A stretch of DNA of 64,000 bases, taken from Gymnorhina tibicen. Taxonomy: Eukaryota; Chordata; Aves; Passeriformes; Artamidae. Position 1 is the stretch's first letter; each line of letters starts with the position of its first letter. Shown one piece after another: positions 56,501 through 62,500 of this stretch. The translations under genes and the position numbers were made by a program. The notes under the pieces were generated by a model. It had not been told where the DNA came from. It saw only the letters and a list, made by a program, of their open reading frames with translations, and did not search any database. The stretch lies in NCBI GenBank assembly GCA_013399875.1, contig VXAZ01005695.1, forward strand, positions 310,001 through 374,000. The letters are read 5' to 3'.

Positions 56501-59500
56501 ACAGCTACAGACCACCAATATCCCCATTTCATGAAGGAAAAAAACCAACCAACCAAACCACCAAGAAAAAAGTGACGGCGTACAGTGAGGTAAAAATATA
56601 GCCTTGTGTTAGTAGTGTTAGGATTAGCAGTAGTACTCGGATTAAAATAATTTAGTTGTACAAAGTATTTGCTGTCCCACTCATCTCAATCTCCTTGGTA
56701 TTTTCATTACGGTTTCCTGCACCTTTGATAATAGTTTGAAGTGTTACATACCTGTATATTTCAGGCAGTAAAAGTTATTCCACTATGGTATACTCTAAAT
56801 TTTCAACACTCTGGAATAATCAGACACCCCAACTGGAGATGTTTTTCAAAATTATGCCATATAATTTCTTCACAGAATTGTTTTACTTCTCTTTGAATTT
56901 TTTAAAAATAAATTTGGTCATAAAGCTAGGACATTTAAATTAAAAATAATCACTTTAAAATTTAATATGCAATACGTGCTTAATTTAATTTTTTCCTCTA
57001 TCCATAGTGAGGTCTTTGGCTGGCTAATGAAAATAATTACTATTTTGCTGTCTGAATAATGACATATACAATGGCTCATTCAACTCCATTTAACATAAAT
57101 ACTAATAGTCCTATTAGTACATTTATTTCATTTTATTTAAATTTACATCTGTCCTGCAGTTTATAAAATAAATATCAAATAGAGTTATAATAAAGAGATG
57201 TGAAAGAAAACTCTTGTCTTCTGAGAAAAATTGTTCTTTAAAAATACATAACTTCCTTTTAGCTGACTTTGGAAAAAAGCTTCTATACATCTTCAACTAA
57301 TAGAAGCTATAAAAAACCTTTTGTAGTATTGGAACCAGTTGAGAAACCACAAGTATTCAAATGCAGGAAATCATGATTTTATAACATTTTAATGTGATCT
57401 ACTCTTGGGAAACAAAGTTAACCAAGCCCTATTTCTGTACAGGAAATATTCCACTGTACAGTTGTAATACATTGTGGTGAGGGGTACAGCTGCAATTTTT
57501 TCACCTGTAATGCCCCACTGGTATTGTGGCTTACTGAATTGCATCAAGATTGCCTTCCTGTCCGGAAAGCCCTCTAAGTACAAACAAGACTCTAAGCCCA
57601 GGTTTTATTTTCCCCTGGTATCAGAATATGGTAATTTAAGAGCCCTGAGAAATGCTTTTTAACCTTTTAGAAGAAATATGTAGCATTCTTTTATTAGGAA
57701 CTATATTCTTTGCCTTTTTAAAACAACATGTGACCAACTTATCAATTTATCAAGCTAGCAGGTTCAGAGCAAATGCAGGTGTGTGGAGTAATGTAATCTG
57801 TCACAGATACTGACTTTTTTCATTATGGAAAAATTACTCTAAACACACTAACAGCTTTTGTTAAGAAAGCACAGAATAGTGCTGGGCTATAACAGATCTC
57901 TGCAGGACTTTAAACAGGAAAATTATGTACTGCTAAGTGTCAAACTTTTCTACTAATTGTCATTCAACTTGAGACTGAGTTTATGTGATGACCACTTGCC
58001 TTTTGAATAGCAAAAGCAACAATATTTGTTTAATTTATTAGATCTTAATGTATTGTTGCAACTGTTGAGAAAGAAAAGCATACAGATTGGACATCTTACA
58101 TTTGGGACTCACCTACTTCTTGCAATACCCTTTATTCTCTCTTTCTGATACAGGAACTATCTTCCACATTTCATTTAAGGTTTTTAATTTTCTAGGCTTC
58201 AGTATTTATTAATAATATAAGCACTGTGCTGTTGAAATGTAGTCACCTCTGGGATTGAGGTTAGCAGTCTGTTAATACATAAAGTACCTTACAATTTTCA
58301 GTATATGAGCTATTTTGACCACATATTCACACCACAGTGAAGCCTGACTCCTACAAGAAGTACCACAAAGTCAGTGTACAGCCGGAAGGACTTGGGTTTG
58401 CAAAGTTTCATAAATCAGAGTCACAAAATCTGAAGAGTACAGAACACGAGGAGAGTGTAAATCTGTCATTAAGATAATCTGATGGTTTCGTCAGTCCTCT
58501 GGCACCCGGTAGAATTTTCACTGGCTCAGTAACCCCTAAGGGTAAATTTCACTGTGATGCACAGGCAAATTATGCACAACTTCCATTAACATTCCCAACA
58601 AGTTACGCTTAACTCCCTGCAGACTGCACAGAAACTCTAGGACAAACGATACAGTCTCATCTTGATGCAGGGAACACTAAGATCACACAGCAAAATAATT
58701 AAGATTATACACACACAAACCAGTAACAAAATAGTAAAGTCTGAGATAATCCTACTCTCAGGCAAGGAAGTTCACAAATAATGTTTAAAGCTGGAATTCC
58801 CAATGAGAACAGGCTCTGTTTCAACATCTGCTTAAGACTCCAGCTTCTTTAGTCCCTATTTCCTTCCTTGCAAGAAAACGAAGACAATACTTATAATTAA
58901 TAATCAGTCTTAACTTTGGAAAACGTGCAAAACTCAGCTCAGAAAATCTGCTCACATGCAGATCATCTGGAGTGTAAGTGGCTCAAGCTACAAGCAAACC
59001 TACAGCCCTCTTACACAGACCAGCTGTTTACATGATGACCTGCACCCATTTTTGTCTTATGCATGAATGGAAACACTGCATTTACTGCTGAGAAAGAGGT
59101 TCCCCACATTAGAATAAATGGCATTTGTTACACTTCTAGTTTATGATCTAGTTTATGATTGAAAACTATTGTTTTCAAGCTTGTTGCAACTCTTCACACA
59201 GTAGAGAGATAATAAAAACACTATAGAGTCTTTATATAGTAGTAGTGTGACTATTACAGTAATTCTGAATAACATCCAAAGGTAGAATTAACAAGAAATG
59301 TAAGCTTTAAAAAGCAGACAGAGCACCAAATTTGCCTTCTAAGCAATTCACATTATTTCTCCATCCATCTAAAAAGTCTCATTATTTGAAGACAGTACTG
59401 AACTGTGTGGCAGTAGATTCAATAACTTGCAAACCAACAGGTTTATCAAGAAGCACAGTTGAACTTTACAGCTTATTATCTAGTAACACCATGAACTTAA

Positions 59501-62500
59501 ATCACTAACCTGTACACACAAATCATCTGGATTTCCAAAATAGTTGTTGCTTTGGGAATATAAGAAATAAATCAAAAATTTGTGGTTTCCCAGAAAGCAC
59601 TTTTCCCAGACTCTCAAATGCCCAGCTGAATATTGTAGCCCCAACATGGAATGAAAAGTAAAAAGGAAGCAGAGCCAGCCAAAAATGAGGTATTCTCTGT
59701 TAAAAGGAAAAATGAATGTCTTTGACATTGATCATAATTCTTTTCCTGTTGACTGTCATGTCAAATCCTTCCTGGAATAATGACTTACAGTAGGTCTAAT
59801 GTCAGTCATTCTTAAGCTCATGCTTCCTTAAGCCACTGTTTAAACAGCCACAAGGTGTTAGAAAATTATTATTTATTGGCTGACAGTGTTGAAAAAAATC
59901 GGATTCCAGACTAGCAAGTTTAGAAATGCTTTATTTAAATAGCATATGCATGTAAGGCAATGCAACAGACAATTTTTTGAATCCCTGCCTTTTGAAGTTG
60001 GAAATATTTTATGTTCTCCTAAAAGAGATTTCACCACCTTTGGAAACACTCTGTGTGAATTTTACCACAGTGGTTTTATTTACGTAGTCTTTCCTTATTA
60101 AATTCCAGTTAAGCCCTTGCAACCTCAGAACTACACTCACTGCCCGAAAATTTTCTTCAGTAGACCTTGAGATTTGGTTAATTTAATCACCACTTTTCTA
60201 AACTGTGCTCTGTTTCTCAGGACACTATATAAAGAAGAAAGGCCAAAAAAGGAGACCTCAGCACACATTCATCTTTTCATCAGCTGTTTCAATGCTGACT
60301 ACACTTGCATGCAATAGGAATCCTGGCAGGTACACAAGGGAAACACCCTCAAATACAAAAACCTGTCAGGGTTATAGTTCAGCAGATATTTTATTTTAAC
60401 TTCATATGGAGAAATGAGCAAATGCTGTAGTTTATCTTTCTTTTGTTTAACAGCTTGCATCTCTCACTGGATGACAATCCAGGAGGAAGAATTTTAAGTC
60501 TGTGTTAGTGATACACCTTAAATAAATCAGATAACTCAGAATTTGGAGCACTACACATTGTATGATTACTTTGATTAGACAAATCTGGCTTTCTCTTGCT
60601 TTTAAATCCATGCCACTTCGGTAAATGCTCTTGTGACAATACACAGCTTTTTGTTTGAGATATGGGGCAGTGCCAGCAACATCCCTCATTGGAAAGATAA
60701 CTCTACAATGGAATGGCAATTGTAAAAGGTTCACTAGATAAAATAAGACTCCAGCTGTACAGGAAATAATTTGTGTGTCCTGTTCACCTGCCTGCACAGA
60801 AAAGCAGAATATTTCCCCAATGGCATATGAACTGTTTTCCTACCTTGGTGAGCCCCTCCCAAGCTTTGCTCTCTCCCCTGCCAACCTAAACCTGTCAACC
60901 TTGTTCTTGATAAAGATAAATGATATAAAAATATAGCCCAGATTACATCAGAAAAGTATAACAACATCACAGGCAAAGATAAACATAAATCTGAGATTCT
61001 CAAGACTGCACGAAGACACAGGAAGACGTTGGGGAAACTAGACACACACTGCAAGTATAGTTCTAAGCCCCACAGCACAAATACTCAACAGAACTTTATT
61101 TTAGGTTAAATACCTAAATGTAGCTAGCTTCATATTGTATCTGCACAATGTGAAAGTCTCTACTGAATCAGTAACAGATTTTTTCCCTGCTTTTCTTTTC
61201 CTGCTTTCCCTCCTTTGAATTTTAAAAATATCAGAGAAACGAAGAAGACTTGTCCTTTCTCAAATACAGACCTGACAGATCCAAGGAACTGTACAAACAT
61301 AGTTGAATTCAGCATCACACAACAGTTTTGAAATACAGCCCTTTGTTACGATGTGGAATATATTATTCTTATTACTCAATTTTTCTTTATGTTCTGGGAC
61401 AGTGGAATTACCTGAATAATCATAAACTGTTGTCTGCAATTAGAAATTGCTCTTACTCCTTTCTTCCTAATGCCACAGTTCCAAGGCAACCAGGACAACC
61501 AGGATGGAGGAAATTGCCACAAATTCTCTTTCAGCTGTCCTAGTAGCCAGATCAAGCCAATGTCCTCATGGTTTGGGAGACGAAGAGAGACACTATGAAG
61601 CCCTCACTCTAAAATTTAGACTGTCTAGCCCATTCTTGTTCCTAAGACACTCATGTGTCTTCTACCACTCGGATATCTCTGCAGAAGACATTTCTACATC
61701 CATTCTAAATCAAAATCTGCCTGAAGGCTGTTAGCACGCTTCAAAGTCCTTGGTGAAAGACATTGTATGGCCACAGTTCATAGGAATGAGAATCATCACT
61801 GCCCACAGATTCCAGCTTTAACTGCCACGCAACAGGACCATCACAGAGCACACAGAAGACCTCTGCCCTGTAATGATGAGCTGGTTGCCTTGTAGAATAT
61901 AGCTTAATGTTAAACTGGGAAACTGAGGCATGCCTTAAGTCTTCACATGTGAATACTTGCTGAGACAAATTTATAAACACCTGCACAGTTTTTATTATAG
62001 AAATTATCTGCACATGAAAGTGACCTAAATGTACTAGTAACTAAATTTTTGCAGCAAGAACAGTAGGTTTTCTCTCTCTGGTTTTGTGTACATACTTTCT
62101 TTAAGCACAGAATAAAATACGCTTTTGAAGTGGCTCATCCACATATCTTTAACCACAAGACTTCCTCTTATCAGCAGTATACTTGAATAATTTAAGTTTC
62201 ATCTGTTATGACTGAGAAGGTCTCAGAAAGCATCCCTTTTTTGACTTATCAATATATCAATCGTCAATATTTTAAAAATAATGGAATTGCTACCTCATCT
62301 TGCTTTTTACCATTTGAATAAATTTTGTGAAAATTTTCCAAGTTTGGACTTCCCTCTAGTCCTGAGGTGGGAATATGATTCTCATGTCAATACCATTCTA
62401 CACCTTTGAAAAGTGTTTCCTCAAATACTAGTTATCTGAAAGAATGGTAAATCACACAGAGCCAAAGGACATTTGCAGCATGTGAAAATGGGACAATAAG

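Noticed and set aside
56245..56601. 118-codon plus-strand open frame
   Set aside because: No recognisable family, AT-rich codons, ends in an A-rich low-complexity stretch; judged random.
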